IMG/VR virus record: IMGVR_UViG_3300042147_000037
Span: 1-28,388 of that record
Direction: 5' to 3' (one strand)
DNA: 28,388 nucleotides
DNA from: a virus
Part shown: positions 4,286 through 13,866 of the stretch, piece by piece
Layout of the letters: each line of letters begins with the position of its first letter
How positions within the stretch are numbered: position 1 is the first letter of the stretch
Program-made: the position numbers and the translations under genes
The notes under the pieces: generated by a model
Seen by the model: only the letters and a program-made list of their open reading frames with translations
Told to the model about the DNA's origin: nothing
Databases searched by the model: none

Positions 4286-5275
4286 CTAGATGGTTCTCTT
4301 CCAGACTCCTAGATTTCGGACCCATGGTTCTGCGATTTTCCAGACTCCGCCGTCCTTAACGTAAGGAACGGCAAGCTTCACTGTTGAGCCCACCTGAATA
4401 TAGGCTCCGGCGACAGTTCTGGTACTGGCTGCCCCCGACCATGGACTCCATCCAACAGAGCTCTGGGCCCTGGCGAAAAAGTAGTACACGGTTCCGGGGG
4501 TCAGGCCAGAAACCACCTGAGGCGAAGTCGCCGACACAGTTGTGGTCGGAGTTGTGGGATTGGTTCCGTATCCGATCTGGTAACCGATGATCGGAGAACC
4601 ACCATTCCCGTTCGCCATGAAAGCAACGTCTACGCTGGTCGCTGTGACGCTCGAAAGTAGTGGAGTACTCGGAGCTTCGGGAACCTTGAGTGTCGTAGCT
4701 GTTGCTGCAGAGGACCACGCGCTATAACCTTCGGAGTTATGCGTACGGGCCCAGATCCAGTACTTTGTTCCAGTTGAGAGACCAGATATGGTTGTCGATC
4801 CATCGGAACTGACGACATCGCCGTCACCCCGGTCCGATGTAGGGCTGTATGCAATCTGTCTCGAATTGATCGAGGCCCCGCCATTCGACCCGTCCGAAAA
4901 CGTGGCGACAAATGACGTCGACTTGATGGAGGATATGACCGGTCTGCTCGGAGCCGATGGAACCGATGCCCGGTCGATGGCATGACTGAAGGTCGTAGAA
5001 GTACCGATACCCGAAATACTGGTGTCAGTCAGCAGTCTGAAAGTTACCGTCTGTTCGGTCGTTACCGTGCGTTCTCCGACCTTGTACCAGTCAGCACCCG
5101 TAGGGTAGTTGATGGATTTGTTGGTCGTCGAATTATTTGCCGTGTAACTGAATTGCAGACCGTTGTACCAGTTGTCCGAATATCCGGCTTTGAACCAGAA
5201 CTCTACATCTGTTCCGGTATCGCGGATCATCATCTTTCCGCTGCCGTTGTTGGTCGTCTTTGTCCAGTCAGTCAT
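4286..5275 (-). CDS. Tail protein with two fibronectin type III domains (329 aa)
   Basis: Residues 1-105 form a Thr/Ser/Asn-rich beta domain (GTDVEFWFKAGYS). Two fibronectin type III domains follow at about 106-197 and 198-288, each with the pattern P-S-x-P and GLxxGTxYxxxARxxxxxGxSxWS. The C-terminus holds two copies of a short V-x-x-x-G-V-W-K motif (VKDGGVWK and VRNLGVWK, residues 306-326). Such proteins sit at the tail tip and may bind cell-surface sugars. The ATG at 5275 follows AGGAGGTGAC. It closes the tail gene block before the lysis genes. Role as receptor binder is inference. Confidence 0.8.
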   Translation of the reverse strand: MTDWTKTTNNGSGKMMIRDTGTDVEFWFKAGYSDNWYNGLQFSYTANNSTTNKSINYPTGADWYKVGERTVTTEQTVTFRLLTDTSISGIGTSTTFSHAIDRASVPSAPSRPVISSIKSTSFVATFSDGSNGGASINSRQIAYSPTSDRGDGDVVSSDGSTTISGLSTGTKYWIWARTHNSEGYSAWSSAATATTLKVPEAPSTPLLSSVTATSVDVAFMANGNGGSPIIGYQIGYGTNPTTPTTTVSATSPQVVSGLTPGTVYYFFARAQSSVGWSPWSGAASTRTVAGAYIQVGSTVKLAVPYVKDGGVWKIAEPWVRNLGVWKRTI

Positions 5276-5283
5276 GTCACCTC

Positions 5284-5523
5284 CTAGCTGATGATCTTGA
5301 AGTAGATGTCTCCATCTGAGCCACCTGTAGGGTCAGCCGTCCCAGAGGATATGCCCGCCGCCGTACGGAAACCCGCCTTTCCGACAGGAACGAGGGCCTT
5401 CACATTCGCGATATAATCACGAGTGCGAGTGATCTCTCGTCCTCCCCAGCGAACACGGCCTTCCTCACCCGTATCCGGGACGACCGCGAATCCAGCGGCT
5501 GTTGCTGCATCACCGATGGCCAC
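5284..5523 (-). CDS. Short tail-tip protein (79 aa)
   Basis: A small protein with a Gly/Ala-rich start, a central segment VRWGGREITRTRDYIANVK and the end GTADPTGGSDGDIYFKIIS. The GGSDGDIYFKI ending is familiar from short minor tail and fibre-associated proteins of actinobacterial phages. GTG at 5523 is selected by GGGAGG about seven bases upstream. Its stop codon lies within the ribosome binding site of the next gene, so the two are probably coupled. Precise function is unknown. Confidence 0.65.
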   Translation of the reverse strand: MAIGDAATAAGFAVVPDTGEEGRVRWGGREITRTRDYIANVKALVPVGKAGFRTAAGISSGTADPTGGSDGDIYFKIIS

Positions 5524-5544
5524 GCTTTACCTCCCTTGTGAATA

Positions 5545-6720
5545 TCACGGCTGATTACCCCATACCGAATCGGTATCCGAATCGAGATCCAACCAGGTCT
5601 TGTCTTTCATCCACGAGAGCCACGATCCAGTGTTGATGAAGACGTTGAGAGTGAGCGTCGGATATGCGCGCTCACCTTCCTTGTCGGATACAAAGATCTG
5701 CTCGGTCACCCGCATGTTGTTCGCGATACCGTCTTCATTACGCATCTCGATAAGGTCGCCGAGATTGTAATGAATGCCGTACTTGTAAGAGCTGTTCTGG
5801 CTGATTTCGCCATCGAAAGCCTGGTAAGTACGGTTCTTGGCCAGCTCTTCTTTCCCTCGCTGAATGAGAGCCGCTGAGACGTCGGGGTTTTCGCTCGTAA
5901 TATCGCTGGCATTGACCACCAGAACACGACGTTCGAAGCCTTCGACGTCCGGGTCCACATCCTCGGGATAGACCATCTCGAATCCCGCCGGAGAAAATAC
6001 GTAAGCTACGTTCTTGGCGTTCTCTACGATGGTCAGTTCTTTCGTGTTCTCCAGATTGTCAAGTCCTGGGGCGAACACCACTGGCGCGAGAGTCGACTGT
6101 CCCGTGGTCCGATCACTACCGGAGTAAATATCGAACCACAGGTTAGAAGTGTCGTACTCGCGGAGAAGACGGAACCCGAGATTGTAAGTACTGCAGATCT
6201 GGGCAATGGCGTCATAGACGGTCATTGGTTCCAGCTCGACGGTGACTGGGTCTACAGGTTCTGGGATTGTGCTGGCAGCCAGGAACGTCCCTTCATTGAT
6301 GAAGGGAATAATGTCCTGGGTATCGAGAATGCCGGTGACGCAGATGTCGTGGAATATCTTCCGAGCCACGTCAGCGGGCTCATCAGTGATTGTCCACTTG
6401 GGCGAGGTCGTCAGATCATCCAGAGACTCTTTAGCCACTCGGTCCAGCAATATGGCCTCTAGGGAACGGCCCTGGACCTTGAGAATCTTCTTCCCGTCAT
6501 CGTTTACGGCATTCTCGATCGTTTCCACCATCATGACATAGTGCGACACGTTGGTGGCCAGGAGAGTGGAGGCTGTGAAGGTTCTCCGGCTGTCCTGGGT
6601 CGAGAATATCTCCAGCTCGAAATCGCCGTGCGTCTGGTACCTCTCGGTCCAGATGAACGACTCGAAGGTGTCGATGACCCTGTCACGGCGGAGCAAAGGA
6701 TCGAGAATATAGATCTCCAT
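5545..6720 (-). CDS. Tail protein, siphovirus ReqiPepy6 Gp37-like (391 aa)
   Basis: The N-terminus (MEIYILDPLLRRDRVIDTF, FIWTERYQTHGDFEL) and the segment KKILKVQGRSLEAILLDR match the Gp37-like family of Rhodococcus phage ReqiPepy6, a counterpart of the tail-associated (Tal) baseplate hub proteins. It would join the distal tail protein to the tip and carry the fibre proteins. ATG at 6720 shares one base with the stop of the upstream gene (TGATG); the open frame further upstream, to 6846, lies inside the distal tail gene and is rejected. Length is normal for the family. No lytic domain is visible. Confidence 0.85.
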   Translation of the reverse strand: MEIYILDPLLRRDRVIDTFESFIWTERYQTHGDFELEIFSTQDSRRTFTASTLLATNVSHYVMMVETIENAVNDDGKKILKVQGRSLEAILLDRVAKESLDDLTTSPKWTITDEPADVARKIFHDICVTGILDTQDIIPFINEGTFLAASTIPEPVDPVTVELEPMTVYDAIAQICSTYNLGFRLLREYDTSNLWFDIYSGSDRTTGQSTLAPVVFAPGLDNLENTKELTIVENAKNVAYVFSPAGFEMVYPEDVDPDVEGFERRVLVVNASDITSENPDVSAALIQRGKEELAKNRTYQAFDGEISQNSSYKYGIHYNLGDLIEMRNEDGIANNMRVTEQIFVSDKEGERAYPTLTLNVFINTGSWLSWMKDKTWLDLDSDTDSVWGNQP

Positions 6721-7544
6721 CACAGTGCTCCGTACTTCTTCGTGTAGTCGAGGGTGTAGGGAATAGCCGCACCTGTGGCGTAGGCACGGAATTGATTTAC
6801 ACCTCGAACCAGAGACATCCAGGTGGACTGAGGTGGGATCGCCCACAGCATAGAACTGGATATGCCTGAACGTACGAGGGTGACGCTCTTGCTTCCGCGA
6901 ACGGTACTGATGGTCAGAACGTCACCGGAAGCGAGGTCGCCAGAGAAATCCATGGAACGGATCTCTCCACTCGGAAGGGTGTGATAAAGCGTGAACTCAG
7001 TCAGCGTACGGTCCACATTAAGAGTGAATATCACACCCGTCTCGATGTGCCCATCGTACACAATGGGCGTTGTCGTACTCCCCGAAGTTGTGTCTCCAGT
7101 CAGGTGCACAGGTGTCGGATCGAAGAAATCCGGATTGAAACACATGATGGAAACCTGCATCGCAGGCTCTTGGTCGAAGATCGTAGGATCGCACGTCTCT
7201 ACCGTCCCGAGAATATCGACCGTCAAGCCCCCGTCCGTGAAGAAACGGAGGCTGACGTCGGTCTCAGACATGAAGAACTCGTAGAGCTGGAACCTCAGAC
7301 TTTCGTACGACTCCAGAGCGGCGGGGTCCGGATTCAAACCCAGTTGGAATTTGATGTTCCGGGTTTCCCGCCGCTTGGAATTGAGCTGTTCTCCAGGAAG
7401 TTGAGCGAATGATGACGAAACGAGTGTCGCCTTCACCGGACCCAAACCGTCAATATCCAGAACATGGATACTGTCGGTGTCATCATCCAACTGCAGATTG
7501 AGAAGGGCGCCCTGATTGTTTCGCACTTCCACCCTGGTGATCAC
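6720..7544 (-). CDS. Distal tail protein, Dit-like (274 aa)
   Basis: The N-terminal part (to about residue 145) has the typical pattern of distal tail proteins: recognisable stretches are GPVKATLVSSSFAQLPGE, an ETRNIKFQLGL strand and FFMSETDVSLRFFTDG. The remainder looks like a beta-rich galectin-like domain. Dit forms a ring at the end of the tail tube where the hub attaches. The gene starts with GTG at 7544, overlapping the tape measure stop as GTGA, and ends at the start of the Gp37-like gene, which is the standard tape measure-Dit-Tal order. Confidence 0.85.
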   Translation of the reverse strand: MITRVEVRNNQGALLNLQLDDDTDSIHVLDIDGLGPVKATLVSSSFAQLPGEQLNSKRRETRNIKFQLGLNPDPAALESYESLRFQLYEFFMSETDVSLRFFTDGGLTVDILGTVETCDPTIFDQEPAMQVSIMCFNPDFFDPTPVHLTGDTTSGSTTTPIVYDGHIETGVIFTLNVDRTLTEFTLYHTLPSGEIRSMDFSGDLASGDVLTISTVRGSKSVTLVRSGISSSMLWAIPPQSTWMSLVRGVNQFRAYATGAAIPYTLDYTKKYGAL

Positions 7545-10500
7545 GGCGTCGTCTTCAGAGCTCCCTTCTTCATGGACAGTTGGTTCTTCGTCTGACGGTA
7601 GATCTCCGCCGAAGAAAGAGCCTTTGGCGAATTGTTGTTCTGGATGAAAGTGACCGGGGTGACGGGCGTAGAAATATCGCTCTGCTCGGCCGCAGCTTGG
7701 TTGCTGGCGTAGCTGGCTGCTACGAATCGAGCCTTGGCGTAGGCCGAATCGATCGATATGTCCTTGGCTGTTATCAGCCCGCTTATCTGACCGGCATCCT
7801 TCCTGACACTGGACAGATCAAGGACGGGCGTAATGACCGGCCTGGTGTCGATGTCTCCATTGACCATGTCGGCCACGTTGGAAAGCGACTTACGGAGGGA
7901 ATCCGCAGCAGCCGTTCCGAGGTTGGCAGCAGACTCCTCTACCAACCCGGACATTTCGTCCACGCCCTTCGCAACACCCTCCGCAGAAAATCGACCGATC
8001 GCCATGAACACCCTGGAGGGCGACTTGATACCGAGCTTCTTCTTGATGGCTCGGACCATGGCATCAGCGATGGCATCCATCTGCTTCTCGATGGCCTTCT
8101 GCTGATTCTGCAGACCCTTGACGAGTCCCTCCGCAGCCTTCACTGCGGCGTCGTACAGCTCACTAGAAGCCTGAACACCCAGCGACTTGGCGACGGTAGA
8201 AAGCTGATTGTTGAGGTCGTTGACCTTATTGATCTCTTCCTTTCCGCCAGCCAGGAGTTCGTTCGCGAATGGAAGCGCGTCGATACCCTTACTCAGAAGC
8301 TGTCGGTACGACTCGTCATTCAGACCGAGATCACGCAGTCTCTGAAGGGTATTGGCGAATTGCTTGGTCTTCTCGATTTGCTTCTGGAGATCTGACTCGT
8401 AGTCGGAAACCTTCGTCTCGGGGGTGATCTCAGGGAGGTTGTCATACTGGTCGATGATCTGAGCCTTGAAGTCTGCTCTCGTTTTGACAAGATCCTCGAG
8501 CTTCTTCTTGGCATCTTCCAGCTTGGCGTTGATCTTGTCTTGCTGATCGGCCAGTTTACCGAGAGCGGTTGATCTTTTCTTGAGAGACGTGGTCACGTAT
8601 ACGTAAGCAGCAACTTCGGCCTTGTTTTCCTTCTTTGCCTGAGCCAGTGCTTTTCGGGTCTTCCGTATCTCGTCGTTGTCTCTCTTACGGGCGCTGGTCA
8701 GTCTCTTCAGCTTGGATTCAAGAACGTCGACGTCCTTAGCTGAATCGCGCATAGCTGTCTTGAGATCCGCAGACAGCTTCTTCATCGCCTCGTTGACGCT
8801 TGCCTTGTTCCCATCCAGACCCTTACGGAAGCCGTCGATGACGTACTTACCGATCTTCTCGAATTCCTTCGAGGGTGAGTGGATACCGAGAACACCCTTG
8901 GCGGCATCGAGCGCACTGCTTGCAACACTCTTCGCAGCACTCGCGATTTCTCCGAGACCAGCCATGATGCCTCTGGCCATACCCTTGACGATGGCTACGG
9001 CAAGACGACCGCCAGCAGCTCCCATTGCAGCAGAGTTGTTGTCGATCGTACGAGTCAAGGCGTTGATGAACTTGATGATCAGATCTACGCCGGATTGAGC
9101 AACCTTTGGAACATTATCCCCAATGGCCTTGAGGAATGCCTGAATTACTCTTGTTGCTGCGCCAGCAACCTTCCCGAGATTGTTGGCTATACCGTTGAGA
9201 ATACCGGTCAGCAACTTGAGGCCGGAATCGACCATCCTGGGAATATACTCGGACATCTTCTTGACCATCATGGACATCATACGCAGAAGCGCGTCCACGA
9301 TCTTGGGCGTCAGTCTTACGATCGCAGATATGAGCGCTTCCAGGACGACCGTGATCGCCTTAAGAATCGCCGGTCCGGCGCCTTGGATGACCTTCGCGAA
9401 CGCGATGATTCCCAAACCGATCTGCTTCATCAGCTCGGGAATAAGGCCGATAAGACCCATCACGATACCGACGATCGCCGCAGTTCCAGCCGCACCTGCC
9501 GCAGCAAGAGCCGTGAGGCCCGTTGCGAACAGGAATACTCCAGCACCTGCTGCCAGCATACCGACACCCAGAAGAGTGACAGCCAAACCCAGAGCAATCA
9601 TCACCGGTACGACCGGAGCCAGCAATATGGCCGATATGGCGAAAGTCGCGAAGACACCCGCGAGCATCAGCAAAGACTTACCGATTTCGGCCAAAGACAT
9701 CTGACCGAATTGCTGGAGTACCGGAGCGAGAACCCTAAGAGCAGCGGCGACAATAAGCGTCGCGGCAGCACCAGGAAGCGCTCCTGTCATGAAGAACAGT
9801 GCAGCAGCGATGATTCCGAGAGTACCGGCAAGCATAGTCATCGCCTTGCCGATCTCCTCCCAGGAATACTGGGCGAAGTCTTCCAGTACCTTGGCGACTT
9901 GCTGGAGGGCGATGGCCGTAATGAGCACACCCGCCGCAGCAAGTGGCGCCGTGGGAGGAATAACATACAGAGCTGCTGCGATGATCGTCAGAGCACCAAG
10001 CATGACCGTGAGACTGGAACCGATTTCGGCCCAGCTCATCTTCGCCATGTCCTGAAGTGCATCCCCGATCATTCCCAAGGATATGGCTATTCCGAGAACA
10101 CCGAGGGCTGCTAGAGGAGCAGTGGGAGGAATGAACATGAGTGCGGCCGTGATGATGGCAAGCGCACCCGCAAGAGTGACCAGACCCTTGGCTATCTCCC
10201 CCCAGGACATCTTCGCCATGTCCTTTACCGCACTGGCGAGGATCTTGATCCCTACCGCCAGAAGAAGGAGCCCCGCACCTTGGAGAAGTCCGCCCTTGTT
10301 GACCTTTGCGAACATGGTGAAGAGCACCAGAGCACCTAGAAGGGTTCCGACACCTACAAGTCCCTTGGCGAGTTCATTCCAGTCAAGACCTGCAAGATCT
10401 GTTACCGCGCTGACCAGGATCTTGACTCCCGTTGCCAGGACGATCATTCCGAGACCTGTGGAAATAAGGCCCGACGGGTTCTTTATGAACTGGGAGACTG

Positions 10501-13033
10501 CGACCAGTGAGCCCAGAAGAACGGTTACACCCGTCAATCCCTTCGCAAGTCCGTTCCAGTCCAGAGCAGCCATGTTCTCCATTGCGTGCGTCAGAATAAC
10601 GACCGCAGTACTCAGAAGAATCAAACCTGCCGCAACCAAGGGCATCTTGGCCAGACCCTGGAAACCCGACATCTTCTCGAAAGCCAAGAGAGTGAGAATC
10701 AAGGTACTGAACAGTTGGGCGATGGCTACGGATGCCCGCATGAGCCCTTGCTGATCGATCTTCGACAATATGTTCATCGAGACCGCCAGAATCCCGATGG
10801 CGATAGCGATCTGAAGAAGAGTCGTGGCTCGAAGGGTGTTCTGCATGGCACCGAGAGTGTTTGTGAATCCCTCGATGGCGTCGGAAATACCGTCGAGAAG
10901 ACCGGCAGGACCACCACCGGCAAAGTTCTTGATCAGCAGAACCAGACCGGCGAACAGACCCGTATTGAATGCTGCCAGAACCTTCTCGAAGTCCAGACCC
11001 TCGAACATGCTAGATGCTTCAATACCGATACTGCTGAGAACCTTCGCGATTCTGGCACCCAGATCATTGAAGAAGGAGCCGACGTTCTCCATGACCGTGA
11101 GAACCTTGCCCCATACGGTCGCGACGACTTCCCCAAGCCTTCCGAGAGGCTCGAGCTTGGAGGATATGCCCTCGACCTTCTTCTCGACATTGCTGGAACC
11201 GCTGCCCTCGAAGAGCTTCGCCAGAAATGCGCCGAGAAGTTGAACAAGCCTGATCGGTACCGAGAGAACGGCCGACAGACCCGAGAAGAAGTTCTTGAGG
11301 CCTTCTCCCTCCTGGATACCCTTCCGAAGGGCGACCAGGAAATCGCCGAAACCAGCAGTGAAATTCAGAAGTCCGCCAGAGCCCTTGGTTATGACTCCGA
11401 ACAGATCAAAGATTACGCCAACAACTCCTCCGATGATGTCGAACGCGATTCCAAATATCGCAAAGACACCGGCGAAGGTCCTCCTCAGTTTACCAGCTGT
11501 TTCATCTCCGATTTTGAGATTCTTCGTGAACTCCGCAAAGTTCTTGGTCATGTCCGCGAGCTGCTTGCCCGTGGTTGCCGGGAATATGTCCCGGAAAGCG
11601 TCCTTGATCGGTGCGGCTACCGACCCAAGAGCCTTGAAGACGTTTGTAATGCCCTCGATAAGGGCCTTACGGCCTCCAAGCTTATCCCAGTCCTTGAGCA
11701 TCTTGTTCCGGGCGTCGGAAGAACGCTGAAGAATTCCGCCGATGCTGTTGCTGATGCCCGTGAACAAGCCCTTGGCTTCAGCGAAGTCGCCGAATATGAT
11801 CTGCCAGGTTTGTGCCCAGCCGGAACCGAGCTGTTCCTTGAACGTTCCGAAGAGCTGGGTTGCGGTCTTGACCTCCGTAGCCGCACTCTTCGCCATTTTG
11901 GCCTGATCTTGAATGGCCTTGATCTGTGCCTTACTGAATCCCTGTGCGGCGAGTTCGGCATCAGACAGATCGCCCGTAAACTGCGAAAGAGTACGGGTAA
12001 GAACATCCGATGTAAGCCACGATTCCTGTCCAGGCTTAGCCGTGATGGATTCACGGAAAGACTTTCCTTCGATCGTGACATTCTTCATGTCGCCCTTGAG
12101 CTTTACCGCACCCTTGCTGAGTGTCCCCATCTTCTCAGCGTTGAGAGCCAGAGCCCTCTGGAATACGGTACCACCCATACCGGCGTTGACGACCGAGTTC
12201 CAGTCCTCGAGCGTAACCCGTCCTGCGGATATGGCCTGAGAGAGCTGATACATAGCTCCAGAGGCTTGTTCCGAATTCGAGCCGGAAAGAGCCGCCAGGT
12301 TGGCGATACCCTTGATTGCCGCAGTAGCAGGCTTAAGGGCAACACCGGCAGCCGTGAAGGTACCGATGTTCTTCGCCATCTCGGAGAAGTTATAGATCGT
12401 CTGGTCGGAGTAGTGGTTGAGCTCGTCGAGTGCTTTGGTGACGTCCTGAAGATTCGTACCGGCGGCCTGTGTATTGGCCAGAATGGTCTGGATCGAATTC
12501 AGGTTGGTCTCGTACTCGCGGAAACCATCCATTACGGGGGAGAAGGTGAAAGATTTCACCAACTGACCGCCAGCAGATATGGCCTGGTGAGCAATGGTCG
12601 CGAGAGCAGTCGTGGCTACGACCGACATCGCTCTGAAGCGGTCGGATATGGCCTGGACGTTTTGTTCGATGTTCTTGAACGAGACCTTCTTGCCCTCGTT
12701 GTCGATGCTGTTCAGGTTCTTGGCGACGTTCGCAGACATCGCTTGAACCTTGGTAGCTACCGACTGAACACCGTGTCCGACCTTTTCGAGACCTTGAACG
12801 GCACTGGTCGACAGAGTGCGAATATGACCAGCAACTGCCTGAACACCGGATTCGATGTTCTTGAAAGACAGTCTTTTGGCTGCTGCTTCGACATCAGAAA
12901 GACCCTTTGTGGCGCCCTTCATCTCAAGTTCTTTGGTGAACCTGCCGAGCGAGTCACGGGTCCTGGCGATACCCCGCTCGAAAGCCGCGTTGTCGAAACG
13001 CATTTGTACAACGCGCTCATCAATACTACTCAT
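7541..13033 (-). CDS. Tape measure protein (1830 aa)
   Basis: It is the longest gene, and sets tail length. The N-terminal 300 residues are helical and contain a duplicated segment (55-75 and 117-137, both with SFKNIE..VQA). The centre contains about six tandem units of roughly 60 residues, each starting with a (D/S)W-x-E-(I/L)-(A/G)-K-like motif and followed by hydrophobic stretches long enough to span a membrane; such regions may help DNA cross the cell envelope. Two copies of the phage tape-measure motif LGI(H/K)SPS(K/R) lie in the C-terminal half, between them a coiled coil. ATG at 13033 overlaps the upstream stop by four bases. By the common rule of about 1.5 angstroms per residue the tail would be some 270 nm, an estimate only. 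Confidence 0.95.
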   Translation of the reverse strand: MSSIDERVVQMRFDNAAFERGIARTRDSLGRFTKELEMKGATKGLSDVEAAAKRLSFKNIESGVQAVAGHIRTLSTSAVQGLEKVGHGVQSVATKVQAMSANVAKNLNSIDNEGKKVSFKNIEQNVQAISDRFRAMSVVATTALATIAHQAISAGGQLVKSFTFSPVMDGFREYETNLNSIQTILANTQAAGTNLQDVTKALDELNHYSDQTIYNFSEMAKNIGTFTAAGVALKPATAAIKGIANLAALSGSNSEQASGAMYQLSQAISAGRVTLEDWNSVVNAGMGGTVFQRALALNAEKMGTLSKGAVKLKGDMKNVTIEGKSFRESITAKPGQESWLTSDVLTRTLSQFTGDLSDAELAAQGFSKAQIKAIQDQAKMAKSAATEVKTATQLFGTFKEQLGSGWAQTWQIIFGDFAEAKGLFTGISNSIGGILQRSSDARNKMLKDWDKLGGRKALIEGITNVFKALGSVAAPIKDAFRDIFPATTGKQLADMTKNFAEFTKNLKIGDETAGKLRRTFAGVFAIFGIAFDIIGGVVGVIFDLFGVITKGSGGLLNFTAGFGDFLVALRKGIQEGEGLKNFFSGLSAVLSVPIRLVQLLGAFLAKLFEGSGSSNVEKKVEGISSKLEPLGRLGEVVATVWGKVLTVMENVGSFFNDLGARIAKVLSSIGIEASSMFEGLDFEKVLAAFNTGLFAGLVLLIKNFAGGGPAGLLDGISDAIEGFTNTLGAMQNTLRATTLLQIAIAIGILAVSMNILSKIDQQGLMRASVAIAQLFSTLILTLLAFEKMSGFQGLAKMPLVAAGLILLSTAVVILTHAMENMAALDWNGLAKGLTGVTVLLGSLVAVSQFIKNPSGLISTGLGMIVLATGVKILVSAVTDLAGLDWNELAKGLVGVGTLLGALVLFTMFAKVNKGGLLQGAGLLLLAVGIKILASAVKDMAKMSWGEIAKGLVTLAGALAIITAALMFIPPTAPLAALGVLGIAISLGMIGDALQDMAKMSWAEIGSSLTVMLGALTIIAAALYVIPPTAPLAAAGVLITAIALQQVAKVLEDFAQYSWEEIGKAMTMLAGTLGIIAAALFFMTGALPGAAATLIVAAALRVLAPVLQQFGQMSLAEIGKSLLMLAGVFATFAISAILLAPVVPVMIALGLAVTLLGVGMLAAGAGVFLFATGLTALAAAGAAGTAAIVGIVMGLIGLIPELMKQIGLGIIAFAKVIQGAGPAILKAITVVLEALISAIVRLTPKIVDALLRMMSMMVKKMSEYIPRMVDSGLKLLTGILNGIANNLGKVAGAATRVIQAFLKAIGDNVPKVAQSGVDLIIKFINALTRTIDNNSAAMGAAGGRLAVAIVKGMARGIMAGLGEIASAAKSVASSALDAAKGVLGIHSPSKEFEKIGKYVIDGFRKGLDGNKASVNEAMKKLSADLKTAMRDSAKDVDVLESKLKRLTSARKRDNDEIRKTRKALAQAKKENKAEVAAYVYVTTSLKKRSTALGKLADQQDKINAKLEDAKKKLEDLVKTRADFKAQIIDQYDNLPEITPETKVSDYESDLQKQIEKTKQFANTLQRLRDLGLNDESYRQLLSKGIDALPFANELLAGGKEEINKVNDLNNQLSTVAKSLGVQASSELYDAAVKAAEGLVKGLQNQQKAIEKQMDAIADAMVRAIKKKLGIKSPSRVFMAIGRFSAEGVAKGVDEMSGLVEESAANLGTAAADSLRKSLSNVADMVNGDIDTRPVITPVLDLSSVRKDAGQISGLITAKDISIDSAYAKARFVAASYASNQAAAEQSDISTPVTPVTFIQNNNSPKALSSAEIYRQTKNQLSMKKGALKTTP

Positions 13034-13407
13034 GCCGAGGTCACCGCCTTCCAGACATCATCCGCAATCTTGTCGAATATGGGCTTCATGGCAGGGTTGA
13101 TGTAGTCTCTGCCCTGCACGTAGCCTCCCGTACCTGTTCCGTAACCGAGCTGCAGCATGATAGCCACAGGAAATCCGTTCTCGACGTCGTTGTTCGTCCA
13201 CTTGATCGTGACGGCTTTCCCGCTACGTTCGATCTCGTAATCCCAGGAATCCGAAGCAAGGCCTGAATCCAGAGGGGTAGCATCGGCAAGAGCTCTTACT
13301 CCTGCTTCAGCACCGGCAACGATCGATCGGTAAATATCACCTCTCGAAACCCTGTTCAAGAAAGCTTCGGTGTTCTTGAAGGAGCCGGACGACGTGATGC
13401 TTATCAT
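13030..13407 (-). CDS. HK97 gp10-like protein (125 aa)
   Basis: The pattern ALADATPLDSGLASDSWDYEI followed by ILQLGYGTGTGGYVQGRDYI and NPAMKPIFDKIADDVWKAV-like helices fits the HK97 gp10-like family of neck or tail-completion proteins. Such genes usually lie between head and major tail genes. Here it lies downstream of the tail tube and chaperone genes, directly before the tape measure, while a separate tail terminator exists at 17290-17595. It may therefore act at the tail end rather than the neck. ATG at 13407 follows AAGGGG. It overlaps the tape measure start by four bases. Confidence 0.7.
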   Translation of the reverse strand: MISITSSGSFKNTEAFLNRVSRGDIYRSIVAGAEAGVRALADATPLDSGLASDSWDYEIERSGKAVTIKWTNNDVENGFPVAIMLQLGYGTGTGGYVQGRDYINPAMKPIFDKIADDVWKAVTSA

Positions 13408-13431
13408 GCGACCCCTTCGGGACGAGTTTGG

Positions 13432-13857
13432 TCAGTAGTCCCAGGTCGTTGCTACGAACTGGGCGTGGTCGATCTGTGCTTGTTCGTGGTGGTCGTGCCA
13501 GACCTCAGCGCAGTACCTCTGGTTCGCGAATCCGTGGAACTGCCACGTCGCCATGTCCCAGTCACGACCTGGAGTATCGATCTCGTTGTCGGTCCCGGTG
13601 TCATCATCGGTGAGATCACGCATGAACCTCGACATGAACTGGCGAGGACGGTCATCATCCGGAGGAATCTCCGAAAGGTCTGCCCAGGTGATCTCACGAC
13701 TCCAGATGAAGTCTGTATTCCTCTTCGGAACGATGAAGGAAAGATCACGAACCATACCGGCATCATCGCGAAGAACCTTGTCGAAAACCAACCGCGTCCA
13801 GGTCTTCGGCTGAATGATCCGTGGTGTGGCCAGATATAGCTTGACCTGTGTACCCAA
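13432..13857 (-). CDS. Minor structural protein of unknown function (141 aa)
   Basis: No named family is recognised. The N-terminal half has alternating hydrophobic residues (GTQVKLYLATPR, TWTRLVFDKVL), suggesting a beta fold. The middle is very acidic (DLTDDDTGTDNEID). The C-terminus is rich in His, Gln and Trp (AEVWHDHHEQAQIDHAQF). The only reasonable start is TTG at 13857, six bases after a strong AGGAGGCGG that overlaps the upstream stop. Its place between a fibre-like gene and the gp10-like gene suggests a tail component. Confidence 0.7.
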   Translation of the reverse strand: MGTQVKLYLATPRIIQPKTWTRLVFDKVLRDDAGMVRDLSFIVPKRNTDFIWSREITWADLSEIPPDDDRPRQFMSRFMRDLTDDDTGTDNEIDTPGRDWDMATWQFHGFANQRYCAEVWHDHHEQAQIDHAQFVATTWDY

Positions 13858-13866
13858 AACCGCCTC

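Noticed and set aside
6721-6846. N-terminal extension of the Gp37-like protein to 6846
   Set aside because: The extension overlaps the distal tail gene and is rich in Arg/His/Ser unlike the family; ATG at 6720 joins the upstream stop.
10586-13105. Open frame of 839 codons on the plus strand opposite the tape measure gene
   Set aside because: Entirely within the well-supported tape measure gene, with biased composition, no recognisable motif and no plausible start context.
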